A stretch of DNA of 64,000 nt from Hungatella sp. UBA4396 (GCA_002389905.1 DGRE01000045.1:3223-67222); one strand, 5' to 3'. Shown: positions 49,605-59,611, counted from the first letter of the stretch. Program-made: numbers and translations. The notes: generated from the sequence alone by a model not told the origin.

Positions 49605-51680
49605 ATGGATTATGGAATGATGTTTCAGGAAGAAAACGAAAGCATGAAGGAGCGTTTTGAATTGTCCATGGAGCGGATCGGGCAGATCATATCAGAAGAG
49701 ACTGTGCCCCAGCCTTACCGGGATTATTTTATCAGAACAGCTTCTTTTATTGGGCTGATGGGAGAGTATCTCCGGTTTATAGAGTCAGGTGGCCAGAAAA
49801 AGGCTTCTATTGAAGCCTTAAAGGAATGGAACCAAAAGCTTTATGAGGACATCCTGCCCGGGGATTATGAAAAAAGCTATGCAGACCCGGCTTATGCGGC
49901 AGCAAGGCTGGGAGAGGGATACGGACGGCTTTTCTCTTATTTGTATAAGGAAATACGGGGAGATATTGTCTTTGTCCATGAAAACAGGATTAAGGATATC
50001 ACCATTTTAAATGAAACCTTCATTGAAATCTACAATATGTTTGAAGAGGAAATTCCTGAGGTTTCAACAGTGAAAGAGGTGCTTTACTGGTTTGTCAGCG
50101 ACTATACGGACCACACGGTTTCCTACCGGGTCCGGGAAGGGCTTGACCCCTCTCTTTCTTTTGCAACGGATATCATAAGGAATCATGATTTAAATGATCT
50201 TAGATATCTGTATTATTTTGGGGAGTATATTTCCGACTCAGAGCTTAGGACAGCAAAGTTTTTAAATTCCCTTCCTGAGGAAACGGTGCGCCTGATGGCG
50301 AATACCTATACGGAAGGCTATTGCAGAGGCTTTGAGGTGATGGGAAGGGATTTAAAGAAAAAGGGAGCTGTGCAGATCCGCTATGAGCTGGGCTTTGAGC
50401 GCATGGTGAAGTATGCCATAGAGAATTTTGAAGCCCTTGGACTTAAGATCATTCTCTGCCGTGCATCCGTGTGGACGGTGAATACAAATGCCGGCCGAAA
50501 GGCAGGCTACTACAGCACCTCCCCCAACCGGCAGTACGAATATGACCACCGCTATGATGAAGCCATTTATTTGAATAAAGCGTTTAAGGACCGGAAGGCC
50601 GCTGTTTTAAAAGTGGCTTATGAAACGTACAAGGAACTGGCGGCAGCCTATGCAGGCCCTGCCGTCATGGAAACCTTTGGAAAAGAGGGCTTTAAGCCGG
50701 TGAACAAGCCGGAAGCCAACCGCCTGGATTTAAAGCAGGAAAAGCTGGCGGTGGAAGTGTCCAACGAAACCTCCAGAATCTTAAAGCAGTATGTGCCGGG
50801 AAATGAGACCAGCTTTACCATCATCGCATTTCCGGTTCCGGAAATCGGAGAGGACTTTGAAAAAATATTTGAGGAAACCATTGCCATCAACACCCTGGAT
50901 TACGAAAAATACAAGGGAATCCAGCAGTCCATCATCGATGCCCTGGATGAAGCCTCATACGTGGAAATCAGGGGAAAAGGGGAGAACCGGACCAGGCTGA
51001 CTGTGGCTCTTCATCCCATCAGGAATAAGGATAAGGAAACCAATTTTGAAAACTGTGTAGCTGATGTGAATATTCCTCTTGGAGAGGTGTTCACTTCTCC
51101 AAGGCTGACAGGTACAAATGGAACCCTGGCTGTCAGTACGGTTTACATCGGGGAATTCCAGTTTAAAAATCTTGTAATGACCTTTGAAAACGGTATGATC
51201 AAGGATTACGGCTGCGATAATTTTGAAACTCCGGAGGAAGGAAAGGCACTGGTTAAGCAGATGATTCTGAAAAATCACGACACCCTTCCCATGGGCGAAT
51301 TTGCCATAGGCACCAATACTACGGCCTATGCCATGGCCCAAAGGTTTGGAATTTTAGATAAGCTTCCTATTCTCATTGTGGAGAAAATGGGCCCTCATTT
51401 TGCAGTGGGCGACACCTGTTACAGCTGGGCAGAAGACAGTCCTATTTACAATCCTGACGGGAAAGAGATCATTGCAAGGGATAATGAAGTTTCCATTCTC
51501 AGAAAAGAAGATGTATCAAAGGCTTATTTCAGCTGCCACACAGATATTACCATACCTTATGCAGAGCTGGATTCCATTGAAACCATCAGGTCTGACGGAA
51601 GCAGGATTTCCATTATAGAGGGCGGAAAATTTGTATTAAAGGGAACAGAAGAACTGAATCTCCCCTTATCAGAATTGTAA
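49605..51680 (+). CDS. M29-family aminopeptidase, long form
   Basis: A 691-residue protein. The C-terminal 370 residues match M29 aminopeptidases (aminopeptidase T/PepS): NVPLGEVFTSP-like DVNIPLGEVFTSPRLTGTNG, FAIGTNTTAYAMAQRF, EKMGPHFAVGDTCYSW, with the Glu, His and Asp expected to bind two metals. The first 320 residues are a helical region found in the longer clostridial forms, possibly for oligomerisation. GAGG before the ATG. Cytoplasmic peptide turnover is the likely role. Confidence 0.85.
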   Translation: MDYGMMFQEENESMKERFELSMERIGQIISEETVPQPYRDYFIRTASFIGLMGEYLRFIESGGQKKASIEALKEWNQKLYEDILPGDYEKSYADPAYAAARLGEGYGRLFSYLYKEIRGDIVFVHENRIKDITILNETFIEIYNMFEEEIPEVSTVKEVLYWFVSDYTDHTVSYRVREGLDPSLSFATDIIRNHDLNDLRYLYYFGEYISDSELRTAKFLNSLPEETVRLMANTYTEGYCRGFEVMGRDLKKKGAVQIRYELGFERMVKYAIENFEALGLKIILCRASVWTVNTNAGRKAGYYSTSPNRQYEYDHRYDEAIYLNKAFKDRKAAVLKVAYETYKELAAAYAGPAVMETFGKEGFKPVNKPEANRLDLKQEKLAVEVSNETSRILKQYVPGNETSFTIIAFPVPEIGEDFEKIFEETIAINTLDYEKYKGIQQSIIDALDEASYVEIRGKGENRTRLTVALHPIRNKDKETNFENCVADVNIPLGEVFTSPRLTGTNGTLAVSTVYIGEFQFKNLVMTFENGMIKDYGCDNFETPEEGKALVKQMILKNHDTLPMGEFAIGTNTTAYAMAQRFGILDKLPILIVEKMGPHFAVGDTCYSWAEDSPIYNPDGKEIIARDNEVSILRKEDVSKAYFSCHTDITIPYAELDSIETIRSDGSRISIIEGGKFVLKGTEELNLPLSEL

Positions 51681-51807
51681 GGAAGGTCTGAATCTTAAAA
51701 TATTGCTAAAAAATTTTGTCGGCCTGCTTATGAAAGTGTTGCTTTTGTCGATAAAATTAGTATAATAAGTGATTCTACAAAAGAGGAACGGATATGGAGG
51801 AACTGGT

Positions 51808-53610
51808 GTGAAAAGTTTGAAAATCGGCAAAAGGATTGCAGTAGCATTTGGAGTTGTTCTTGTACTATTTTTAATTGTTTCTGGCATTTCTATTATGGGA
51901 TTGAGGCAGAACAATGGAAGGCTGGTGGATTTTTTCAACGTTGGGCATAAGGTAGAGCTGAAGGCCATGGAGATGAGGCTTGAGATTCAGGCAGCAGCCA
52001 AAAACATGGCGTATGCTACTTTGAGCACTGATTTAAGCGACACCGAACAATATATTAAATCGGCGGATTCCAATGTGGAAAACTTTATGATGGGTATCCA
52101 GTTTTTAAGGGAGAATCATAAGGAAGATAAAACCATTCTGGACCAGCTGGAAGCTGACGTAAAGGAACTGGAGCTTTATAAGAACGAGGTATTTGGACTG
52201 GCGCGGCAGAACAAGAGCCGTCAGGCTACGGAAGTGTTCTTTGGTTCCGTCAATCCAGCTCTTGCCAAGATCCGTGACGGTCTGACGGAAATCGGTAATC
52301 AGGTAGGTCAGGTTACTGACACAGATTTCAAGAACAGCCAGAGAGAAGCTGCATTTCTTCAGGTGCTGGTGATTTCTGTCCAGATTATTGCAGTCCTGAC
52401 AGCTTTCGGATTTTCCTATTTCTTAACAAAGCGTATTGTTGCTCCTATAAAGGAGATTGAGAAGGCCGCTAAGGAAATGTCAGAGGGAAGCCTTCATGTT
52501 TCCTTAAATTACCAGTCAGGGGACGAGCTTGGTGCCCTCTCTGACAGCATGCGGAATACGATTTCCAATATCAGAACCATTATTGAAGATATCACTTATC
52601 TGACGGGAGAGATGGCGGAGGGAAGATTCCAGTTAAATTCACGTTGTCCGGAAAAGTATGTCGTTGATTATGCCACCATCCTCAGTTCTCTGGGTAAGCT
52701 CCGGGACAATTTAAGCGATTCTCTTCACCGCATCAGCGAGTCCGCGGATTTAGTGGCAAACGGTTCCGACCAGGTATCCTCCGGTGCCCAGACCTTATCC
52801 CAGGGTGCCACAGAGCAGGCTTCCTCCATTGAGGAGCTGGCAGCTACCATTAATGATATTTCCAACCAGATCAATAACAATGCCCAGAGTGCCAAGGAAG
52901 CCCGTTTAAGCTCCGGGGAAACTGCCACTAACGTGACAAAGAGCAATGAGAAGATGGATGAAATGTACATGGCCATGCTGGAAATCAGTAATAAGTCCAA
53001 TGAGATCGGAAAGATCATAAAGACCATTGAGGACATCGCTTTTCAGACCAATATCCTGGCACTGAATGCGGCAGTGGAAGCTGCCCGTGCAGGAGAAGCA
53101 GGAAAAGGCTTTGCAGTGGTAGCTGATGAAGTCCGCAATCTTGCCAGCAAATCAGGAGAAGCGGCCAAGAACACCACCATGCTGATTGAGGAAAGCATAA
53201 GAGCCGTGGAAAATGGTGCCAGAATTACAGCAGAGACAGCAGAGGCAATGCAGGCAGTGGTGACAGGCAGCAAGCGTATCACCACCATCATTGAATCCAT
53301 TGCAGCAGCTTCTGATTTACAGGCGGCTGCGGTCAATGAGGTGAGCCTTGGAATTGACCAGATATCCAGTGTTGTCCAGACCAACTCCGCAACCGCAGAA
53401 GAGAGCGCCGCAGCCAGTGAGGAATTGTCAGGACAAGCTCAGATCATGAAGGGACTTTTAAGCCGTTTCAGCCTTAACAGCACTGGCGGAGGAGAAAAGA
53501 CCTGCAAGTCTCCGGCTCCTTATTACGCAGCACAGACGGAGATTCCGGCTTTAGATATAGATCCTTCTTATTTTGATGAGCCATCTGCTTTTGGAGGCGG
53601 GAAGTATTGA
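51808..53610 (+). CDS. Methyl-accepting chemotaxis protein
   Basis: A 600-residue chemoreceptor. Membrane helix 1 (IGKRIAVAFGVVLVLFLIV), a mainly helical extracytoplasmic sensor (about 35-190), membrane helix 2 (LQVLVISVQIIAVLTAFGF), HAMP (about 213-265) and a signalling domain with the invariant hairpin tip IAFQTNILALNAAVEAARAG. GTG start at 51808, with GGAGG 7 bp before. Ligand unknown. The C-terminus lacks a clear CheR-docking pentapeptide. Confidence 0.94.
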   Translation: MKSLKIGKRIAVAFGVVLVLFLIVSGISIMGLRQNNGRLVDFFNVGHKVELKAMEMRLEIQAAAKNMAYATLSTDLSDTEQYIKSADSNVENFMMGIQFLRENHKEDKTILDQLEADVKELELYKNEVFGLARQNKSRQATEVFFGSVNPALAKIRDGLTEIGNQVGQVTDTDFKNSQREAAFLQVLVISVQIIAVLTAFGFSYFLTKRIVAPIKEIEKAAKEMSEGSLHVSLNYQSGDELGALSDSMRNTISNIRTIIEDITYLTGEMAEGRFQLNSRCPEKYVVDYATILSSLGKLRDNLSDSLHRISESADLVANGSDQVSSGAQTLSQGATEQASSIEELAATINDISNQINNNAQSAKEARLSSGETATNVTKSNEKMDEMYMAMLEISNKSNEIGKIIKTIEDIAFQTNILALNAAVEAARAGEAGKGFAVVADEVRNLASKSGEAAKNTTMLIEESIRAVENGARITAETAEAMQAVVTGSKRITTIIESIAAASDLQAAAVNEVSLGIDQISSVVQTNSATAEESAAASEELSGQAQIMKGLLSRFSLNSTGGGEKTCKSPAPYYAAQTEIPALDIDPSYFDEPSAFGGGKY

Positions 53611-53649
53611 TGCCGGAAAATACATAAACAGCTTTTAACACATGAAATG

Positions 53650-53686
53650 CGCTTTGATATGTTATTTGTCAAAGCGTGTTTTTTTG
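53650..53686 (+). terminator. Terminator after the chemoreceptor gene
   Basis: CGCTTTGA at 53650-53657 pairs with TCAAAGCG at 53669-53676, followed by TGTTTTTTT. Confidence 0.85.
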
Positions 53687-53766
53687 CATTTTTACAGAAA
53701 CGGTTTTATGGAATATGATTTTTTCTTCCCATGGATTTTGCGGGGATTAAATTTTAGAAAAAATGA

Positions 53767-53795
53767 TTGACGGGTTATAAAAAAGCTAGTATTAT
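53767..53795 (+). promoter_or_regulatory. Promoter for purEMND
   Basis: TTGACG at 53767-53772, 17-bp spacer, TATTAT at 53790-53795. The 110-nt leader is AT-rich, with a weak ATTAATAA/TTATTAAT hairpin; no purine riboswitch motifs were found in it. Confidence 0.65.
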
Positions 53796-53907
53796 AATTA
53801 ATAAGATGAGGTTAATTAATAAGTGCTATTTATTAATCTTACTTATATGAAATGTTGCGGATCATAATAAATTACATAAATATATGAAAGGAAAAGGAGA
53901 ATTTACT

Positions 53908-54426
53908 ATGGCAAATGTGTCGATTGTAATGGGAAGTGATTCTGATATGCCTGTTATGGCTCAGGCTGCTGAGGTTTTGGAGGCGTTGGGAGTGGAGTTT
54001 GAAATTACTGTGATTTCCGCCCACAGGGAGCCTGATGTATTCTTTGAGTATGCCAAAACGGCTGAGGCAAGAGGGATAAAGGTCATTATTGCAGGAGCGG
54101 GCAAGGCGGCCCACCTTCCCGGTATGTGTGCGGCCTTATTTCCCATGCCTGTGATCGGGGTGCCTATGAAAACCTCAGATTTAGGCGGCGTGGATTCTCT
54201 TTATTCCATCGTGCAGATGCCTTCCGGCATTCCTGTTGCCACCGTTGCTATTAACGGGGGAACCAATGCGGGAATTCTGGCGGCTAAGATGCTGTCTGTC
54301 AGTGATTCTGAGCTTTTGGAAAAGGTAAAGAAATACGGGGAAAATTTAAAGGACGATGTGGTGAAAAAAGCGGAAAAGCTCAATGAAATAGGATACCGGG
54401 AGTATTTATCCCAGATGAAAAAGTAG
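53908..54426 (+). CDS. purE: N5-CAIR mutase (PurE)
   Basis: A 172-residue enzyme. SIVMGSDSDMPVM at residues 4-16 and ISAHREPD near 42 are the class PurE signature; GAGKAAHLPG and PSGIPVATVAING follow. No purK lies in the window. AAAGGAG 8 bp before the ATG. First gene of purE-M-N-D. Confidence 0.97.
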   Translation: MANVSIVMGSDSDMPVMAQAAEVLEALGVEFEITVISAHREPDVFFEYAKTAEARGIKVIIAGAGKAAHLPGMCAALFPMPVIGVPMKTSDLGGVDSLYSIVQMPSGIPVATVAINGGTNAGILAAKMLSVSDSELLEKVKKYGENLKDDVVKKAEKLNEIGYREYLSQMKK

Positions 54427-54451
54427 GAACAGGGGAAGCGGAGGAAAAAAC

Positions 54452-55477
54452 ATGGATTATAGAAACGCCGGAGTGGACATTGAGGCTGGTTACAAATCGG
54501 TGGAATTGATGAAAAAGCATGTGCAGGAGACTATGAGGCCGGAGGTTCTTGGAGGGCTCGGAGGATTTTCAGGAGCATTTTCCATGTCAGCCTTTAAGGA
54601 AATGGAAAAGCCTGTATTGTTATCCGGAACCGACGGAGTGGGAACAAAGCTGAAGGTTGGATTTATCATGAACAAGCATCATACCGTGGGAATTGACTGT
54701 GTGGCAATGTGTGTCAATGACATCGCCTGTGTAGGAGGCGAGCCTTTACTTTTCCTGGATTACATTGCCTGCGGCAAAAATGATCCGGAGCGGATTGCTG
54801 AAATCGTCAAGGGAGTGGCAGAGGGCTGCAAGCAGGCAGGAGCCGCCTTAATCGGCGGGGAGACGGCGGAAATGCCGGGCTTTTACCCAGAGGAGGAATA
54901 TGATCTAGCAGGCTTTGCTGTTGGAGTGGCAGATGAAAAGAACCTGATTACCGGAGCCGGATTAAAGGCCGGGGATGTGTTGATCGGCATGGCTTCCTCC
55001 GGCGTTCACAGCAATGGATATTCCCTGGTGCGCAAGGTATTTGACATGACAGCGGAAGGGCTTAATACTTACTACGATGGATTAGGGAAAACTCTTGGAG
55101 AAGAGCTGATGACCCCTACCAGGATTTATGTGAAGGCTTTAAAAAGCATAAAGGACAGAGGCATTGTGATCAAGGCATGCAGCCATATTACGGGCGGCGG
55201 CTTTTATGAAAACATTCCCAGGATGCTGCCGGAGGGAATTGGTGCTGTGATTAAAAAAGACAGCTATGAAATTCCGGCAATTTTTAAGCTTTTGGCAGAA
55301 AAAGGCGGGGTTGAGGAAAATGTGATGTATAACACTTATAACATGGGAATCGGAATGGTGCTGGCTGTAGATCCGTCGGATGCAGAGGAAGCCATGGAAG
55401 CCATCCGTCAGGCCGGTGAGATTCCTTATGTGATCGGGCATACAGAGTCCGGGGAAAAAGGTGTAACCTTATGCTAA
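54452..55477 (+). CDS. purM: AIR synthase (PurM)
   Basis: A 341-residue ATP-dependent cyclo-ligase. Visible marks: GTDGVGTKLKVGF near residue 52, DCVAMCVNDI near 84, GGETAEMPGFY near 135 and HITGGGFYENIPR near 245. GGAGG precedes the ATG; its end overlaps purN by 7 bp. Confidence 0.97.
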   Translation: MDYRNAGVDIEAGYKSVELMKKHVQETMRPEVLGGLGGFSGAFSMSAFKEMEKPVLLSGTDGVGTKLKVGFIMNKHHTVGIDCVAMCVNDIACVGGEPLLFLDYIACGKNDPERIAEIVKGVAEGCKQAGAALIGGETAEMPGFYPEEEYDLAGFAVGVADEKNLITGAGLKAGDVLIGMASSGVHSNGYSLVRKVFDMTAEGLNTYYDGLGKTLGEELMTPTRIYVKALKSIKDRGIVIKACSHITGGGFYENIPRMLPEGIGAVIKKDSYEIPAIFKLLAEKGGVEENVMYNTYNMGIGMVLAVDPSDAEEAMEAIRQAGEIPYVIGHTESGEKGVTLC

Positions 55478-56073
55478 AGATCGGAGTGTTGGTCTCCGGA
55501 GGGGGTACCAATCTGCAGGCGGTTCTGGATGCAATTGAGAGCGGGCAGATAGCGGGTGCAGAGGTTAAGGTGGTCATCAGCAACAATCAGAACGCCTATG
55601 CCTTGGAACGGGCCAGAAATCATGGAATTGACGCTTTCTGTATTTCTCCCGGTGACTTTCAGGATAGGGAGGCGTTTAATAACGCCCTTCTTGAAAAGGT
55701 GGATGAATACGGACTGGATCTCATCGTCCTGGCGGGATTCCTGGTGACAATTCCGCCGGCCATGGTGAAAAAATACAGAAACAGGATCATCAATATCCAT
55801 CCTTCCCTGATTCCATCTTTTTGCGGAAAAGGATATTACGGGCTTAAGGTTCACGAGGCAGTTCTGGAGCGGGGAGTGAAGATCACAGGCGCTACGGTTC
55901 ACTACGTGGATGAGGGAACGGATACAGGCCCTATCCTATTGCAGAAGGCAGTGGAGGTTCATGAAGGGGATACACCTGAGTCTTTGCAGAAGCGGGTCAT
56001 GGAGGAAGCGGAATGGCAGATACTTCCCCAAGCTATTGCGATGATCGCAGATAGACAGGAGGAGACAGAATGA
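55471..56073 (+). CDS. purN: Phosphoribosylglycinamide formyltransferase (PurN)
   Basis: A 200-residue 10-formyl-THF-dependent enzyme. VSGGGTNLQAVLDAI near residue 7, the catalytic NIHPSLIPSF near 108 (with Asn, His) and HYVDEGTDTGPIL near 140. AAGGTG before the ATG. It overlaps purD by 4 bp (ATGA). Confidence 0.97.
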   Translation: MLKIGVLVSGGGTNLQAVLDAIESGQIAGAEVKVVISNNQNAYALERARNHGIDAFCISPGDFQDREAFNNALLEKVDEYGLDLIVLAGFLVTIPPAMVKKYRNRIINIHPSLIPSFCGKGYYGLKVHEAVLERGVKITGATVHYVDEGTDTGPILLQKAVEVHEGDTPESLQKRVMEEAEWQILPQAIAMIADRQEETE

Positions 56074-57356
56074 AGGTTCTCATCATAGGAGGCGGAGGGC
56101 GGGAGCATACAATTGCCTGGAAGATTGCCAGGAGCCCGAAAGTTCATCAGATATACTGTGCTCCCGGAAATGCAGGCATAGCTGAGATTGCAGAATGTGT
56201 GGATATCGGCGTGATGGATTTTGACCGGCAGGCGGCTTTTGCAAGGGAAAAGGGAATTGATCTCATTGTTGTGGGACCTGATGATCCGTTGGTGGCCGGA
56301 GCGGTGGATGTATTGGAGGAGGCCGGCTTTAAGGTGTTCGGCCCCAGTAAGGCGGCGTCTTTGCTGGAAGGGTCCAAGTCATTTTCCAAAGATCTGATGA
56401 AAAAGTACGGGATTCCTACGGCTTCTTACGAGGTGTTTGACTCGCCGGAGGCGGCTCTTTCCTATCTGGAGACAGCCAAAATGCCCATTGTGTTAAAGGT
56501 GGATGGACTGGCTTTGGGAAAGGGCGTTTTGATCTGCAGCACAAGGGAAGAGGCGGTAAATGGGGTAAAAACCCTGATGGTTCATAAGCAGTTCGGCTCT
56601 GCAGGAAACAGGATTGTGGCGGAGGAATTTATGACGGGCCGTGAGGTGTCGGTGCTTTCCTTTGTGGATGGAAAAACCATTAAGATCATGACCTCCGCCC
56701 AGGATCATAAACGGGCTAAGGATGGAGATCAGGGCCTTAATACAGGAGGCATGGGAACCTTTTCACCAAGTCCCTTTTATACAGAGGAAGTGGATGAATT
56801 TTGCAGAAGGAATATTTATCAGGCCACTGTGGATGCCATGAAGGCAGAAGGAAGGGAATTTAAAGGGATTATATTTTTCGGGTTAATGCTGACGGAAGAG
56901 GGGCCGAAGGTGTTGGAGTATAACGCCAGATTCGGAGACCCGGAGACTCAGGTTGTACTTCCCCGGATGAAAAATGACATTGTGGAAGTTTTTGAGGCTT
57001 GCATTGACGGCAGCTTAGACCAGATTGATCTGCAGTTTGAGGATAATGCCGCGGTTTGCGTGGTTCTGGCATCGTCTGGATATCCGGAGCATTACGAAAA
57101 GGGGTATCCCATTGATGGGCTGGAAGCATTTAAGAACCGGAACGGATACTTTGCCTTTCATGCGGGAACCAGTTTGGATGACTGTGGAAATGTGGTGACC
57201 AGCGGAGGAAGAGTGCTGGGAGTGACCGCAGTGGGAGCGGACTTAAAGGAGGCCAGGGACAAGGCTTATGAGGCGGTCCGATGGGTTTCCTTTGAGAATA
57301 AATATATGAGGCAGGATATTGGCAGAGAGATCGTAAAAAGGGCTGGAGAAGAGTAA
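56070..57356 (+). CDS. purD: Phosphoribosylamine-glycine ligase (PurD)
   Basis: A 428-residue ATP-grasp ligase. N-terminal IIGGGGREHTIAWK, ATP-grasp lid MPIVLKVDGLALGKGV near 143, and the signature QDHKRAKDGDQGLNTGGMG followed by TFSPSP near 210; ENARFGDPE-type metal site EYNARFGDPETQ near 288. AGGAGGAG before the ATG. Last gene of the cluster; no terminator is seen before the next promoter. Confidence 0.97.
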   Translation: MKVLIIGGGGREHTIAWKIARSPKVHQIYCAPGNAGIAEIAECVDIGVMDFDRQAAFAREKGIDLIVVGPDDPLVAGAVDVLEEAGFKVFGPSKAASLLEGSKSFSKDLMKKYGIPTASYEVFDSPEAALSYLETAKMPIVLKVDGLALGKGVLICSTREEAVNGVKTLMVHKQFGSAGNRIVAEEFMTGREVSVLSFVDGKTIKIMTSAQDHKRAKDGDQGLNTGGMGTFSPSPFYTEEVDEFCRRNIYQATVDAMKAEGREFKGIIFFGLMLTEEGPKVLEYNARFGDPETQVVLPRMKNDIVEVFEACIDGSLDQIDLQFEDNAAVCVVLASSGYPEHYEKGYPIDGLEAFKNRNGYFAFHAGTSLDDCGNVVTSGGRVLGVTAVGADLKEARDKAYEAVRWVSFENKYMRQDIGREIVKRAGEE

Positions 57357-57363
57357 AAAGTCA

Positions 57364-57392
57364 TTGACACAAAAGCGTTTTCATGCTACTGT
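57364..57392 (+). promoter_or_regulatory. Promoter of the DUF4914 leader
   Basis: Perfect TTGACA at 57364-57369, 17-bp spacer and TACTGT at 57387-57392 preceded by TGC (extended -10). Confidence 0.7.
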
Positions 57393-57399
57393 ATTCTAC

Positions 57400-57617
57400 A
57401 ATGGGCCATATAAATATGAAGAAAAATCTTTACATGGCCGCAGGCATGGAAAGGTTCAGGAAGGCATCAACAGGATATCGGTAAGTTGCCAGTGGCAAGC
57501 CACCCGCAACCCTCAGTAGAGCTTACAGAGTTAAATAGTGCCGGAAGACATCGAAAACAGGACTTATTATACATTGTAAAAAAGCTGATATCCATTTGTT
57601 TGGATGTCAGCTTTTTA
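57400..57617 (+). ncRNA. Structured leader or small RNA of unknown class
   Basis: About 215 nt between a strong promoter and an intrinsic terminator (57581-57617). It contains a GGCCAT/ATGGCC hairpin at its start and a nested structure in which GTAAG pairs with CTTAC and, inside, TTGC with GCAA and GTGGC with GCCAC. No coding frame is evident. It could be an attenuated riboswitch leader for the DUF4914 gene or a free small RNA. I compared it by eye with the lysine, SAM, TPP, FMN, cobalamin, c-di-GMP, THF, ZTP and glycine motifs and with 6S, SRP and tmRNA and found no match. Confidence 0.5.
57581..57617 (+). terminator. Terminator before the DUF4914 gene
   Basis: GCTGATATCCA at 57584-57594 pairs with TGGATGTCAGC at 57601-57611 (one mismatch), flanked by AAAAA and TTTTT. 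Confidence 0.88.
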
Positions 57618-57716
57618 TATGTCATGGCTCAGAATATGCAGCGAAGTGATGCAATACAATGAAAATGGGAACATGAGAGAAATGCGTATCACAGGTGCGC
57701 AAGAACGGAGGAAAAT

Positions 57717-59597
57717 ATGCTAGAATGTTTGCGTAAGATGAACTTGCCGGAGTATGTACAGGATATCCTGGATCATGCAAAGGGAGTCATCGTTCCAAAA
57801 ACAAGAGAAGAACTGTTGCTGCTGGCTATGGGCAATGATCCGGAGAACATGGAATTCCGTATTGAGTATGAGGTCGAGGGAAAAGGCAGCGTACTGGAGG
57901 CCATTGCAACCAAGTGTAAAAACGGGGTTGTGGTCAACTATATGGAAGATTACATGCGAAGACGTGATCCTGACAGTTTGCTGATTTCTGATCACAGGCC
58001 CACCGATAAGCCCAGGTACCAGGATGTTTATGGCGCAGATTTTGAAACCTTAAGAGGCGAGACCTTTGATTGGCTGAAAGAACAGGAGCTTATTTTCTTC
58101 CCCTTTAAATCAGGCGGACTTGAATACGGATATGATTCCATTCTCCTGGCTCCCGCAAATGCAGGCTTTTTTGCCGCAGGTCTTGGCGATCTGCAGGGCT
58201 TTTTAAATATTGATGAAATTTGTTCTGACTTTACACCGAGAGCAATTGTCTTTCTGGCTCCTCCCTTCCGCCATACCCATTTTGACGGAAAGCAGATTGT
58301 TATCCACAACCGTCTGGAAGGAGTTCATGAATTTTATGCCTATAATCTTTATCCAGGTCCCAGTGCCAAAAAAGGCATCTACGGAGTTCTTCTCAACATT
58401 GGAGAGGAAGAGGGCTGGGTAACTGCCCATGCGGCTACCGTAAAGGTAATCACTCCTTATGACAACGAAATCGTCATCATGCATGAAGGCGCTTCCGGAG
58501 GCGGAAAGAGTGAGATGCTGGAGGACATCCACAAAGAGATGGATGGACGTTCCCTCATAGGTAAAAATACCGTTACAGGTGAAAAAAATTATCTGGTGCT
58601 CCATGAAACCTGCGATCTGGTTCCGGTCACCGATGATATGGCCTTGTGCCATCCTAAGATGCAAAATGACAGCAATAAGCTGGTTGTTAAGGATGCGGAA
58701 TCCGCATGGTTTTTAAGAGTGGATAACATGAAGGTCTACGGTTCTTCTCCCCAGTATGAAAAACTGATGATCCATCCCAAAGAGCCTCTGGTGTTTTTAA
58801 ACCTGCAGGCAATGCCTGGTGCAACCTGTCTGCCCTGGGAACACACCTTGGACAGCAATGGAAAGCGCTGCCCCAACCCACGTGCCATTCTGCCCAGAAG
58901 GCTGATTGAAAAGGCCATTGACACTCCTGTAGAAGTGGATGTGAGAAGCTTTGGTGTGAGAACACCTGCGTGTACAAAGGAGAGTCCTTCCTATGGAATC
59001 ATGGGAATCCTCCACATCCTGCCTCCTGCACTGGCCTGGTTATGGCGTCTGGTGGCACCGAGAGGATTTAACAATCCCAGCATCATTGATTCTCTGGAGA
59101 TGAAAAGCGAAGGTGTTGGCTCCTACTGGCCCTTTGCAACCGGTAAGATGGTCACACAGGCAAACCTGCTTCTGGATCAGATTGTCAAATCCACCAGCAC
59201 CCGTTATGTCCTGATTCCCAACCAGCACATCGGCGCATATTACGTCAGCTTTATGCCTCAGTGGATTGCAAGGGAATACATCGCAAGAAGAGGAAGCGCT
59301 AAATTCAAGCCAGAGCATCTGGTAGAATCCCGCTGCCCCCTCTTAGGCTTTGGTCTGGATTCCTTAAAAATTGACGGCCAGTATATCGGAAGAATCTTTT
59401 TAAGGCCTGAGACCCAGCAGGAAGTGGGCAAGGAAGGCTACGATGCCGGAGCGAAAATACTGACAGATTTCTTCAGGCAGGAGCTTATGAAGTATAACAC
59501 AGAGGAATTAGATCCAATGGGAAGAAAGATCATTCAGATGTTCCTGGACGGTGCGTCCGTACAGGATTATCTGGAAATCATACCTATGAGATATTAA
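57717..59597 (+). CDS. DUF4914 family protein
   Basis: A 626-residue soluble protein of the DUF4914 family (family call from memory of length and sequence). A P-loop-like motif MHEGASGGGKSEMLEDI lies near residue 257, somewhat like the kinase loop of PEP carboxykinase/HPr kinase proteins, so nucleotide binding is likely. GGAGG 5 bp before the ATG. It is downstream of a structured leader and upstream of a GntR regulator and a hexuronate-type dehydrogenase. No reaction is known to me; a role in sugar acid metabolism is only suggested by the neighbours. Confidence 0.78.
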   Translation: MLECLRKMNLPEYVQDILDHAKGVIVPKTREELLLLAMGNDPENMEFRIEYEVEGKGSVLEAIATKCKNGVVVNYMEDYMRRRDPDSLLISDHRPTDKPRYQDVYGADFETLRGETFDWLKEQELIFFPFKSGGLEYGYDSILLAPANAGFFAAGLGDLQGFLNIDEICSDFTPRAIVFLAPPFRHTHFDGKQIVIHNRLEGVHEFYAYNLYPGPSAKKGIYGVLLNIGEEEGWVTAHAATVKVITPYDNEIVIMHEGASGGGKSEMLEDIHKEMDGRSLIGKNTVTGEKNYLVLHETCDLVPVTDDMALCHPKMQNDSNKLVVKDAESAWFLRVDNMKVYGSSPQYEKLMIHPKEPLVFLNLQAMPGATCLPWEHTLDSNGKRCPNPRAILPRRLIEKAIDTPVEVDVRSFGVRTPACTKESPSYGIMGILHILPPALAWLWRLVAPRGFNNPSIIDSLEMKSEGVGSYWPFATGKMVTQANLLLDQIVKSTSTRYVLIPNQHIGAYYVSFMPQWIAREYIARRGSAKFKPEHLVESRCPLLGFGLDSLKIDGQYIGRIFLRPETQQEVGKEGYDAGAKILTDFFRQELMKYNTEELDPMGRKIIQMFLDGASVQDYLEIIPMRY

Positions 59598-59611
59598 TAC
59601 CAGATTTAAAG

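Noticed and set aside
53690..53907. Possible purine riboswitch before purE
   Set aside because: The conserved purine aptamer blocks (TATA.TCC...GGATATGG type and the CTACC core) are absent; only an AT-rich weak hairpin is seen.
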